The notes under the pieces are model-generated. The model saw nothing but the letters and a program-made list of their open reading frames with translations, searched no databases and was not told the origin of the DNA. 64,000 nucleotides of DNA from the NCBI GenBank assembly GCA_002270565.1, contig NQMI01000009.1:248001-312000 (forward strand). Direction: 5' to 3'. Origin of the DNA: Stenocarpella maydis. Taxonomy: Eukaryota > Ascomycota > Sordariomycetes > Diaporthales > Diaporthaceae. A program made the translations under genes and the position numbers. Below, in pieces: positions 22,510-33,087 of the stretch. Numbering within the stretch: the stretch's first letter is position 1; the number at the start of each line of letters is the position of its first letter.

Positions 22510-24489
22510 AGTCCAAAAAGCTAAGTCAGCCCCATGAATAATCCCAACGCCCCCATGCCTACTATTGAGTACCCAGACCCTTCTGATTAGGTTGGCCTCA
22601 AAGCACAACTTTCAGCATTACCCTTCATCATGAATTTTAATAATATCAACCCTATATAGCAGCTAAGATTTCCCAACCCATGCAATATCTGTAATTAAGG
22701 AAACTAGGATTACGGAGCTAGTGCAGACCTAATAAAAGACCCATTTGAAACCAGAATCCTTAACAACAGGTTGGCACTCTCCCAAGCTTTTAATATATCA
22801 GACCTTTTAGTACAACTGCCATTCTTTCAGAACCAAAAATAGGGGCACAATAATTATATATAGCGGGTAGTAGACACATATTTTAAGAGCGTCAATCCCT
22901 ATCCTCAGTTCAGAGACCCCCCTAGGCAGAAGAACCTGTTTAGCACTTACTATAGCAACTTCCTCATGACCCTTTATGATGCAAAAGGTCTCCTGGCTCA
23001 AGAGGCATGCCTGCACACTGATTATATTCTGGGGCTTATCAATTAGCAGCTGATTGATTTCAGCAACCTAGTCTTTATAGTGCCCATAACCTATAATGTT
23101 AATAAAGAACCCCCCAGATCATAGAGATACCACTTACTAAAGGACAGCCAGAGGTTCATTATCCAAGTCATGCATACCCCAAGCCATTAAGTATTAAGCA
23201 TCTTCAATAGGGATACCAAACAACTCAGTATAATCAATACTCATCCTGATTAGAGAACTCATAATAGGATATACCCCTGTATAAGGGACTGCATTGCATA
23301 CTTCCTTACCCTTAGGCTACCTAAAGGATTCTCAAAACAGGCATGCACAGCGATCCAAGTGAAGGTCACGCCGCAGCTAGGATTAACTGCCTATAGACTC
23401 CTTATGGCCACCTATATTGCCTTTTTCTTCCAAGAAAATCATGGAAAGAATGGCTGGGAGTTCAGAGACTAGATTAAGACCAGGCTGCTCAAATCCGCCC
23501 CTCCTAACTTGCCCGCTGAGAAAGCCTTAGCTCTTATCTAGGGTTTTGCTATCCAATCAGAAATTAATAGATCCAGGCATCCAATCAGGGGCATCTAGAA
23601 TACTCCAGTCATCAGCTATAATAAGTATAAGAGGCTCATAGCAGGAAAGAATATCATATACTCTCAAGCCAATATCTTAGGGATAAATAAGGGGGAGACC
23701 AAGTATTATGCCACACCCGGTGTGGGATCAGAACCAGGATAAAATCTGCTGGGCTTCCTTACAGCGAGATTTAACAAGGCTAATCTTTTAAGGCCTACTA
23801 ATGTCCGGACTTCCAGGTCGAGCAAAACTCCTGTTGCCCCTAACAGCTCAAAGAACCGGCTACCTATCCTAACATCTAAAACACCTAGTGCAGCCGTGAA
23901 GGATCTGATTACAATATCTGGGCTTGGACTTTACAAGGACCCATTCAAGACACCTGAGCCTCTGCCTCAGGCAGATGGGGTATAGATATATGAAGAAGAT
24001 AGTCTTAGGATACCGAGTAAAGCAAGAACTGCTCCATGGATGCCTGATTGGAGTAGGGCTGGAATGCCGCAAAGTGACCCTATTAAACTTCTCTCGCAGC
24101 AGATATTAGAGGCAAGCATTAGGAATATATCCCCAGGAGGAAATATAAATATGGGTGGGATGACCCCTAAGCAATCAGGTATCTCAAGGTCTTCATCATT
24201 ATCTCTATCCTCTATTCCAGCTACACCGCCACCATATTACCCATCACCCGCCGCAATAAAAATCATAACGATTCAGAAGCACAACCGGAATGCAAGCAAG
24301 TAGGTAGGAACTAAGGAAGCAAATTGCTAGGTTCCCATGCCAGCGATCAATAACAGCCATCAATCCTGGGCTCACAAAAAGGCAGCTAAGCAAAAGGAGA
24401 AGGATCGCAAACCAAGCGTGCTACAGCAGAACGAGAGTAGGGATAAGCAGGCCAGGAATCAAGAGCTACAAAGGGTCCAACAGAGCTAA
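22426..24489 (+). pseudogene. Ulp1-like (C48) cysteine protease ORF of the LTR element
   Basis: From the ATG at 22426 one frame runs without frameshift to a TAA at 24487-24489 (about 688 codons), broken only by TAG/TAA codons. The N-terminus is basic (KKGKGKKKG). The central part has Ulp1/C48 protease spacing. A His (PSH at 23185) is followed by a stop where Trp is expected and then VLSIFNRDTKQLSIIN, with Asn (23236) exactly 17 residues after His, where Asp sits in the family. Next comes Q followed six residues later by Tyr-Arg (23392-23397) in LGLTAYRLLM, where the family has Cys-Gly. Tyr and Arg derive from Cys and Gly by G-to-A changes. The C-terminal third is serine/proline-rich, ending in a charged coiled-coil-like tail. 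TAG at 24301 is TGG in the sister copy, so stops arose by RIP. Confidence 0.68.
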
Positions 24490-24592
24490 ATTCAGGTGGC
24501 TTATCTAATCAGAGGAGGAAAGTAATTTTAGTTGTTTCGGGCAAACCATTGCTTATTCTTTACAATGGTCCGGAGAGGGGTATATTCCAGGG

Positions 24593-24769
24593 TCTAGGGG
24601 AACCAGCATGTTTCAGAATCCAGAGGAAAACCAGCCTTAGCATCCCCCCCCCTCCAAGACTATAAGAAGGGGCCTTCCTATATTGCTTTTAAGAAATTTC
24701 TAGTCCTAAAGAATTAATCTTTTTATACCTTATAAATTTGTATCTATTAGATATATACATATATACTGT
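24593..24769 (+). repeat. 396-bp LTR, copy B, truncated by gap
   Basis: Starts TATTCCAGGGTCTAGG (TG end mutated to TA). It follows copy A closely with many G-to-A and C-to-T differences until the gap. Confidence 0.85.
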
Positions 24770-24779
24770 NNNNNNNNNN
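24770..24779. other. Assembly gap (10 N)
   Basis: Ten undetermined bases interrupt LTR copy B. Sequence on the other side is 30 bases of unrelated DNA and then LTR copy C, so the true distance and order are unknown. Confidence 0.95.
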
Positions 24780-24809
24780 GCTTCATCTAATGCTGGGCCT
24801 TACAAGTAG

Positions 24810-25205
24810 TGTTCCGGGGTCTAGGGGAACCGGCATGTTTCGGAATCCGGAGGAAAACCAGCCTTGGCATCCCCCCCCCCTCCAAGACTATAAGAAGGGG
24901 CCTTCCTGCATTGCTTTTAAGAAATTTCTAGTCCTAGAGAATCAATCTTTTTATACCCTGTGAATTTATATCTATCAGATATATACGTGTGTACTGTGAA
25001 ACTATTTCTTGTGCCCTCTTTTTCTGCCTCTCCTTTTTGGCACCCTCTATTCCCCTCATAACTCTCCTATCGCGTCAGGGGCTCCTCTTCTTGCCTTCCA
25101 CGCTCCTCTTGGGGTGGTTGCTTGATCAGGGCTCTGGCAGAACGTGTGCCTTTTTATGTGTGTGGAGGTTTTGTCCTCTCGCTCTCCCCTCTGGGCCCGT
25201 TTTCA
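24810..25205 (+). repeat. 396-bp LTR, copy C
   Basis: Nearly identical to copy A, with intact TG..CA ends and few RIP changes. Confidence 0.9.
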
Positions 25206-25446
25206 CCATCTTAAGGCTCCCCTTCTAATAAAAGCCCACCTTTCTGCTATAACCTCCAACCCAACCACTTCTTCCACAATCACTACACCTCAGCTAATCT
25301 CTAATCAGCACAGCACAACTTGCATCATTAAGACTTAAAAGCTACTACAACTATCAACCTCTACACTTAAAACTCATCACCTCCCCTTTATTACCTAATT
25401 TCTCCTTACCTTAGCACCCTTTTCCCCAGTCCAACTAATCAGAAAG

Positions 25447-27550
25447 ATATCTTCCTTAAGCTAGCAAACAATAAAGAAAGGTAAGGGAAAGAAGAAAGGG
25501 TCCCCATTAATCCAGTTCACAGCCATTAACAGTCCAAAGGGCCAAGTCAGCCCCATGAATGATCCTAACGCCCCTATACCTACTATTAAGTACCCAGACC
25601 CTTCTAATTAGGTTAGCCTTAAAGCGCAACTTTTAGTATTACCCTTTATTACAAATTTTAATAATATTAACCCTATATAGCAGCTAAGATTTTCCAACCC
25701 ATATAATATCTATAATTAAGAAAACTAGGATCGCAGAGCCAGTATAGACCCAATAAAAGACCCATTTAAAACTAGAATCCTTAATAATAAGTTAGCACTC
25801 TCTCAAGGTTTTAATATATCAGACCTTTTAGTATAACTACCATTCTTTCAGAACCAAAAATAGGGGCATAGTAATTATGCATAGCAGGTAGTAGATATAT
25901 ATTTCAAGGGCATCAATCCCTATCCTCAGTTTAAAGACCCCCCTAGATAGAAGAACCTATTTAGCACTTATTATAGTAACTTCCTTATAACCCTTTATAA
26001 TACAGAAGGTCTCCTAGCTCAAGAAGTATACCTGCATACTAACCATATTCTAGAGCTTATTAATTAGCAGCTAATTAATTTTAGCAACCTGGTCTTTATG
26101 GTGCCTATAACCTATAATATTAATAGAGAACCCCCTAGATTGTAAAGATATTACTTACTAAAGGACAGCTAGAGGTTCATTATCTAAGTCATGCATATCC
26201 CAGGCCATTAGGTATTAAGCATCTTTAATAGGGATACCAAATAGCTTAGTATAATTAATACTTATCCTAATCAGAGAACTCATAATAGGATATACCCCTA
26301 TATAAGGGACTGCATTGCATACTTCCTTACCCTTAGGCTACTTAAAGGATTCTTAAAATAGGCATATATAGCAATCTAGGTAAAGGTTATACTGCAGCTA
26401 GGATTAACTGCCTATAGACTTCTTATAGCCACCTATATTGCCTTCTTCTTCTAAGAGAATTATAAAAAGAATAACTAGGAGTTTAGAAACTGGATTAAGA
26501 CCAGGCTGCTTAAATCCGCCCCTCCTAGCTTGCCCGCTAAGAAAGCCTTAGCTCTTATCTAGAGTTTTACTATTCAATTAGAAATCAATAGATCTAGGCA
26601 TTAAATTAGGAGCATCTAGAATACTCTAGTTATCAGCTATAATAAGTATAAGAGGCTTATAATAGGAAAGAATATTATATACTCTTAAGCTAATATCTTA
26701 AAGATAAATAAGGAAGAGACTAAGTATTATGCTATACCTAGTATAGGATTAAAGTTAGAATAAAATCTGCTAGGCTTCCTTATAGCAAGATTTAATAAGG
26801 CTAATCTTTTAAGGCCTACTAATATCCAGACTTCTAAGTTAAGCAAAACTCCTATTGCCCCTAATAGCTTGAAGAACTAGCTACCTATCCTAACATCTAA
26901 GATACCTAGTGCGGCCGTAAAGGATCTAATCACGATATTTAGGCTTAGACTTTATAAGGACCCATCTAAGATACCTAAGCCTCTGCCTCAAGCAGATGGG
27001 GCATGAACATATGGAGAAGATAGTCTTGGGATACCAAGTAAAGCAAGGACTACTCCATAGATACCTAATTAAAATAGGGCCAGAATGCTATAGGGTAACC
27101 CTATTAAACTTCTCTTATAGCAGATATTAGAGGTAAGCATTAGGAATATATCTCTAGGAGGAAATATAAATATGGGTAGGATAACCCTTAAGTAATCGGG
27201 TATCTTAAGATCTTTATTATTATCTTTATCCTCTATTCCAGCTACACTGCTACTATATCGCCCATTGCCTGCCATAATAAGAATTATATTAATTTAGGAG
27301 TATAACTAGAATGTAAGCAAGTGGGTAGGGATTAAGGAAGCGAATTACTAGGTTCCCATACTAGCGATTAGTAACAGCCATCAATCCTGGGCTTATAAAA
27401 AGGCAGCTAAGCGAGAGGAGAAGGATCACAGACCAAGTATATTATAGCAGAATAAGAGTAGGGATAAATGGGCTAGAAATTAGAAGCTATAAAGAGTCTA
27501 ATAGAGCTAAATTCAGGTAACTTATCTAATTAAAAGAGGAAAGTAATTTT
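25447..27550 (+). pseudogene. Ulp1-like ORF, second and more mutated copy
   Basis: Colinear with 22426-24489. The start codon has become ATA, and many more codons are TAA/TAG than in the first copy. At the position of the first copy's TAG 24301 this copy has TGG, showing that the two copies were mutated independently from a common ORF. The His, the Q-x5-Tyr-Arg segment and the basic N-terminus are all recognisable. The ORF is clearly dead. Confidence 0.7.
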
Positions 27551-27603
27551 AATTGTTTTAGGCGGACTATTGCTTGTTCTTTATAATGGTCTGGAGAGGG
27601 GTA

Positions 27604-27999
27604 TATTCCAGGGTCTAGGGGAACCGGCATATTTCAGAATCCAGAAGAAAACCAGCCTTAACATCCCCCCCCCCTTTAAGACTATAGGAAGGGGCCTTCC
27701 TATATTACTTTTAAGAAATTTCTAGTCCTAGAGAATTAATCTTTCTATACCCTATAAACTTATATCTATTAAATATATACATATATACTATGAAACTATT
27801 TGTTATACCTTCTTTTTCTGCCTCTCCTTTTTAGCACCCTCTATTCCCCTCATAACTCTCCTATCGCATCAGGGGCTCCTCTTCTTATCTTCCACGCTCC
27901 TCTTAAGGTAGTTGCTTAATCAGGGCTCTAGCAGAACGTGTGCCTTTTTATATGTGTGGAGGTTTTGTCCTCTCGCTCCCTCCTTTGGGCCCGTTTTCA
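27604..27999 (+). repeat. 396-bp LTR, copy D
   Basis: Starts TATTCCAGGGTCTAGG and ends CCCGTTTTCA. Heavily shifted to A/T compared with copy C of the same element. Confidence 0.9.
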
Positions 28000-28119
28000 A
28001 TAGCTAGTGATTATTATTAAGTTAATAATATTGCTTAATAACCGCCTAACAATGTATTCCAAACATAAACCCTTGATCTTTCAGGATTAATGTACTCGGA
28101 AACCCCTTTGATCATTACA
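28000..28119 (-). repeat. Inverted partial copy of the 257-bp repeat
   Basis: On the minus strand this reads TGTAATGATCAAAGGGG through to CACTAGCTAT, matching the first half of the units at 16537 and 16794. It abuts LTR copy D. Just beyond it a G-run and GATGCTAAGGC match the inverted LTR poly-C region, ending at an N (28140), so this junction may be an assembly fold-back. Confidence 0.65.
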
Positions 28120-28139
28120 GGGGGGGGGGATGCTAAGGC

Positions 28140-28140
28140 N
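28140..28140. other. Single undetermined base at a repeat junction
   Basis: One N separates an inverted LTR fragment from the left inverted repeat of the MULE element and hides any left target-site duplication. Confidence 0.9.
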
Positions 28141-28172
28141 GATTCGCACCCATAAAAACGGAGGGTACACGG
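28141..28172 (+). repeat. MULE left terminal inverted repeat
   Basis: Begins GATTCGCACCC. It is the perfect reverse complement of 31109-31140 over 32 bases. Confidence 0.92.
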
Positions 28173-28559
28173 ATACGGCCCCCAGCGCTGGGCTGCAGCC
28201 AATCAGATCGCTTCGTTAGCCCCACTTTCAACCACACCTCACCACCCCTTCAGTGCTTTTTGCAGCTGTAGCACCCAACGCACTGCAACGCCCCCATTGC
28301 CACCAACTTGCAAATGACAACCCTCAATCAACGCTTTGCTGCAGCAATCGAATTCTCATCGGAATCAATCGTTTTTGCATTAAAAAGAAGATCTAATCAA
28401 TCAGATATTAAATTTTCAGCGTTACGGGGATAGCATAGCTACCTGATTATTTAGGTCTTAAGGCATAGTAGCAAGCTAACTATCACAACTGGAATACCAA
28501 CATTACTGCTGCAAATCATTATCAACCAGTACTTTCCAACCCTCCTACCTTCTTCAAAC

Positions 28560-30560
28560 TTTTCTAGGGTAGATATAACACCTATAAGGACCTTAAGGCT
28601 GATTTGAATAAAGCTATAAAATCTGCTGGATTCCTAACGGCAATCAGAAGGTCTAAGCCTATACAGGTAGATTTAGAGTATAGCAGAGGTATACTGCGAT
28701 CTTTAACTATAAAAGTCTCCAACGCTTCAACAATCAAAGCAAACTACAGATAGCAAGCTATCACCCATACAACGAGGGCATCATCAGGCAAGTGGGTACT
28801 AGTAATCCAGGAGGGCATACATACTCACTACAGCCCTCAGGAGGTACCTAAAGCCCAGCAAGGCTGGGCGAAGCTATCACAAGATCATCACAACTTCCTC
28901 ACCCGCACGGCTGCAGACCCAGCCCTCACAAAGCCTCAGAGACTCGCAGCAGCTCTGCGCCGAGAGTACCCAGGTGTACTGCTGGGGCCAAACACCATAA
29001 AGGACTGGCTGGCGGCCTATCGCAAGAAGCAGCAGGGCATCTATACACCTACCCAAGCAGCGTTGGACTGGCTCGAGAAGGAGGGCTGCTGGTACCATTG
29101 GGCTACTGATAAGGAGGGAAGCATTACGGGCATCTTCTAGTGCGAGAAGCAGCAGCTGGCGTGGGTTCAAGAGCCACGCTTCACGCGTAATCTCTCGCTT
29201 AACTATACCTATTCAACCAACAGCAAGAAGATGCCCTTCTTTCAAGGCACAGCAGTAACCCACACAAAGAGGATATTACCACTATTCCAAGGGGTCATCA
29301 ACAACAAGAGAGAATCTAGCTTCCAGTAGCTTCTTAAGCAGCTTCACGATCTTCTCCGCAAGTGCCAAATCAAGCCTCTAAGGCTCTTTATCACTAACTA
29401 CAATAACGCTCTAATCAACACCCTCAAGTATGAATTCCCCAGGGCACGCCATCAGCTATATATCTTCCACATCAATATAAATATTATCCTTAACATCAAG
29501 AAGAAGTAGCATAAGCCGGGAGCCATAGGGCCAGCAACGGGAGGCCCAGAGGCACCAACGCCGGGAGCTCCAGAGGAAAACACCACAGAGGTCACCAAGG
29601 CCAAAGATCTCAATGAGGAGGATGAGGATCTCGCTTCCCTTATAGCGCCAGCAAGAGGGAAGGCCACAATACCCTCACAGGTGCCTAACAAGGTGCCATA
29701 CACTCAAACAGCCCTCTTCAACCTCCTCAAGTTCATAGAATACTCTACAGATCGCGAGATCTATAATATAGCTTAATAATAACTTTAAGAGGTCTTCTCA
29801 TACTAGACAGCAATCATCCAGTACCTCAAGATATAATATATCGATAAGGCTGAGGAGATTATCGCCAAATGGGCAGCCCATCAGATCTACAAAACCCTCA
29901 ACTTCAACTTGCATATAACCTCCTCCACTAAGCAAATGCACCAGAAGCTAAAGGTATACCTAAGCTATAGGATGGGAAATCTTCTCTATCTAATAATAGC
30001 TAATTATAAGGCTATTAATAATACTGCTTGTGGCCTCCATTAGGAGGAGGTAAAGCAAAAGACATCATTACTTCAGAAGTTCAACAGCAAGAAGTAGCTT
30101 AGTTAGCTACTAGTGCAGGTCTTAAGGGCAGCACTAGAGATACTCACGACCAAGCACCAGAAGGCATTAAGGATGCTTTAAAAAGAAGCCCCATAGAGTT
30201 ACTATAGACCTTCTAACTACAGCTATACGGTTTACATATAGTATGGCGTGATCTATGTAAATCGTATTACTAATAAAGAGGAGGCTTTGCTTCCTCTTAA
30301 GAAGAGTAATATGCATAAAGACTACTACCTCAATTATAACCTCTCCCTTAAGAACCCTCTCCTCAGTATATACTTACTAAAGAAGGTTACCGCTATAAAG
30401 GGCAGACCTTACGAGAACGCACTGTTTGTAGCTAATAAAGAGGGTCTCTTTAAAAACTATAGGAAGGCTATAATGGGTAAAAAGATAACCTCCACCATAA
30501 TAAGCCTTAGTAGTAGGGCTAGCGATAAGATAAGGGTAACGACAGCTTTAGTATAGCATG
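28560..30560 (+). pseudogene. MULE transposase relic
   Basis: The plus-strand frame has scattered TAG stops. The N-terminal region resembles the FAR1-like DNA-binding part (KWVLVIQEGIHTHY, then HHNF). The DDE core follows. The first-Asp region reads LNYTYSTN, where families have D-x-T-Y-x-T-N, so the Asp has become Asn. FFQGTAVTHTKRILPLF comes next. The second-Asp region reads LFITNYNNALINTLKYEFP (usually TD), again Asp-to-Asn, followed by RHQLYIFHININ matching the C/W-H-I-x-K-N motif. The downstream part (30248-30556) may be the C-terminus or a second ORF. It is not functional as it stands. Confidence 0.8.
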
Positions 30561-31108
30561 TAAATTCAGCTTTTAAGTATAATAATGTAACCCTCCAGTC
30601 CCTAAATGAAGAGGATGCCTGTGGCAGTAATACCCAGCACGCTAGTATCCCTTAGAGCTAGCAGCTGGCGAGAAGGGTTACAAAGAAGGCAAAGTAGCAG
30701 CCTTAGAAGCAAAGGCCGCTATTAGATATCATAAGATTAATTATGCAGACCTTAGCAGTAGGCATACCCTCAAGCACAAGCTCAGAGGCTAAGCGGTATC
30801 ATACGGCAGCTATTGGAAGTATCAACCAGTTGCTATGGGTAAATCTGACTGTTGGGGACCTCATCGGCGATGACAATAACAACAACGAGGTGGAGGAGAT
30901 TTAAGACGAGATTATGGTCCGTATAGACTAGATATGTAGCAAAACACTATTGATTTAAGCGATTCCTACTATAGCGAGTATAGCGATAGTAGCATTACTG
31001 AAGCAATAATGAGGACTACCGGCAGTAACGGCGGCTAAGGTCAAAATAATGGTTTGCATACTAATTTGGGTGGTGCGCGTTGTATGTGCACTGGGGGCCT
31101 ATATGTAC

Positions 31109-31140
31109 CCGTGTACCCTCCGTTTTTATGGGTGCGAATC
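31109..31140 (-). repeat. MULE right terminal inverted repeat
   Basis: Perfect 32-bp inverted match of the left end. It marks the right border of the repeat-rich block. Confidence 0.92.
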
Positions 31141-31933
31141 TCCGCGTTCTCCACAAATGGCTGAGGCCAGGGGCGAGTAGATGATAGAAAGATCCGTTCA
31201 GGTACCAGTAACTTAGTTTGCGATCCGTCCCAGCCGTTCTCACTTAGCAGATGCACCGTGCGCTGGCGGGAGCCTCCTCGTGTGAGACTAAGTTTATGGT
31301 TAAAGCCACCTGGCATTTTGACAGGAGGAACATGCAGGAACACCATGGAATCAAAGAATAAGTTATTCGCTCGTGCACAGTAGCCGGTAGTTTGGAGGCA
31401 CTAGCAGCGTAGTGGTCTTCAAAATCGATCGGATGTGTTGGACTTGAGAGCCGGTCATGGTACATGCAAAGGGTATGACAGACTGCAGATACAACTTGTC
31501 AAGGATGCTAGCATCGCTAGTGACGTGGCGACATTCACATGGAAATGCGTCTTCCGCTCGTAAACCACCCGTCTCTAGCCTTCAGAAGTCCTATTTCTGT
31601 GAGATAATAGCGGACTCGAAATGCCGCCGCTGGAGTGTAGCACTGGGAACGAGTTATTTACTCGCTCATCGGCGGACGATAGCTCGGAGAGGTGTCGGTA
31701 AGACAGCAAAGGTAGCACCACCTGACTACCCAGTAGCATATAACAGACTGAGAGCGCAGAGAGTCACAAACTTGAAGGAGTGGAGGTATATATATGCGTC
31801 CTTCGCCCGTCATGGCGAGCAACGCCGAAAAGAAATTGATGAAACTCCTTGAAACCTCCACGAGTTACATCAGCCTGAGCGATTGTTGAGGGTACGATAA
31901 CTTTATCATTCAATCGAGTCCGAAGCCCACAAG
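31141..31933. other. Intergenic, promoter of the thaumatin-like gene
   Basis: Normal base composition, no recognisable gene. Open frames here (for example 31457-31852) carry no known motif. Confidence 0.5.
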
Positions 31934-32863
31934 ATGTACTCGCTCAAGAAGACTATACTCCCCTTCGCTGTCCTTGCCGGCCCTGTGTTCTCCGCGCCCA
32001 GAGCGCCGGTCAAGGTAGTCTCAACTTTTTATCCCCCCTCACCGACCATCAGCGACGACATTGCGTATGGAGGTCGCCCTACTGGAGCTGTGAAGGTTGC
32101 GAGGGATGGCGTACATATGGCAGCACCTCCAGAGCATTTCACCATCGAGATCACCAATTATTATGGTGAGTTTCGACCCGAGAACCAACTTTCCCTCGGC
32201 TATCCAGCACACATGGCCCGGTCGGAACTTGAAACCTGACGAGTTTTGATAGGAAATGCAATCACAACCTCTCACGCCAGCAACGTAGGCTGCCCAACAC
32301 CTGTCGGCGGTGCCATTGAGCCTGGCACTGTGCCCAATGGCACTAGCACCTCCTTTGCAGTGCCGACGGGCTGGGCCGGCAATGTTGCCATCAACAGGGG
32401 CAACATGTCGGTCACTGACGACGTGACTTTGATCGAGGCCTCCTTCGTCGCGTAAGCACTCGAGTCAACTTGACATGTTCCACCCACACAAAGCAGTCAT
32501 GGAAATCAACGCACGTGATACTGACATGTCCCTAGCCCAGAGAACTGGCCCATCGCCGTCGCAGATGTCGACGTCTCACTTGTCAACGGCTTCACCGTCC
32601 CTGTCACGTGCGCGTGCGACGGGGTCTGGGTTTCCGGCTGCAAGAAGGACCTCCTTGCCGGCAACTCCACGCAGATTGCCGTCGCCAACCCGCTCCGGGA
32701 CGACTTGGAGGCGACGTCTGCCACGCCGTTCTTCGAGCCTTGCGCAGGGGCTGCCTACACCTTCCCCAACGACCACGCCGCGAACAGCTTTGGGGCATGC
32801 CAGAGCGGGGTGGTCTCTTGCTGCGTGGGCACGGCTTGCCCTGTATCAGTTCCGCATCCTTAG
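31934..32863 (+). CDS. Secreted thaumatin-like protein
   Basis: I infer exons 31934-32165, 32253-32451 and 32536-32863, with introns of 87 nt (GTGAGT..TAG) and 84 nt (GTAAGC..TAG), giving 252 aa. The N-terminus is a signal peptide ending near FSA-PR, then a pro-like stretch. The mature domain starts FTIEITNYYG, a beta-strand start typical of fungal thaumatin-like proteins, and continues VPTGWAGNVAINRG, WPIAVADVDVSLVNGF and TCACDG. Near the C-terminus are FFEPCAGAAYTFPNDHAANSFGACQ and SCCVGTACP. The Cys pattern suggests several disulphides. It is expected in the cell wall or medium; glucan binding or antagonism is possible but not shown. Confidence 0.82.
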
Positions 32864-33087
32864 ATCCCCATGGCCGACAGCCTGAAGCCCCGGCTGGGAA
32901 CTGAGTAGGGGAACCCTAGTTACATTCGTCACAGCTCCGATTACGGCTGCGCATTAAGGACGGTTATTTGCTTTGATAAAATATTTCATGAATCTCGTTG
33001 TCGGGTAACACTTTGTGTACTACCCGGCCTCACGCTCCATACCTTAGATATCTAGAATATACCCATAAAACCAATTCGATAGGCCCG

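Larger units (their letters stand above)
17008..24769 (+). mobile_element. Non-autonomous LTR retroelement with gag-protease and Ulp1-like ORFs
   Basis: Bounded by a 396-bp LTR (17008-17403) and a second LTR (from 24593) that runs into an assembly gap. A TGGTGTCTGCCCC-like primer-binding site starts one base after the 5' LTR. The interior has a leader with a minisatellite, a gag-protease ORF (about 19330-20700), an antisense ORF (20917-21860) and a Ulp1-like ORF (22426-24489). I found no reverse transcriptase, RNase H or integrase region, so it appears to depend on another element. RIP-type stops occur throughout. Confidence 0.75.
24810..27999 (+). mobile_element. 3.2-kb short relative of the 396-bp-LTR element
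   Basis: Two 396-bp LTRs (24810-25205 and 27604-27999) flank an interior that begins at the equivalent of 22050 in the long element. It therefore lacks the leader, gag-protease and antisense ORF and keeps only the Ulp1-like ORF. No matching target duplication is visible (AGTAG left, ATAGC right), so the two ends may not come from one insertion. Confidence 0.78.
28141..31140 (+). mobile_element. MULE (Mutator-like) DNA transposon, RIP-degenerate
   Basis: A 3.0-kb element with perfect 32-bp terminal inverted repeats (28141-28172 and 31109-31140) and weaker similarity continuing inward (GGCCCCCAG on both sides). The interior encodes a degenerate MULE-type transposase, as in fungal Hop-like elements. 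A 3' tail (about 30250-31020) keeps another partly open frame. The left target duplication is hidden by the N. Confidence 0.85.

Noticed and set aside
17008..27999. One single retroelement from LTR A to LTR D
   Set aside because: Two further LTRs lie between, the interior is partly duplicated, and the outer flanks do not form a target duplication.
31457..31852. 131-codon plus-strand ORF as a gene
   Set aside because: Arg/Ser-rich composition without recognisable domain or signal, overlapped by other frames of equal quality.
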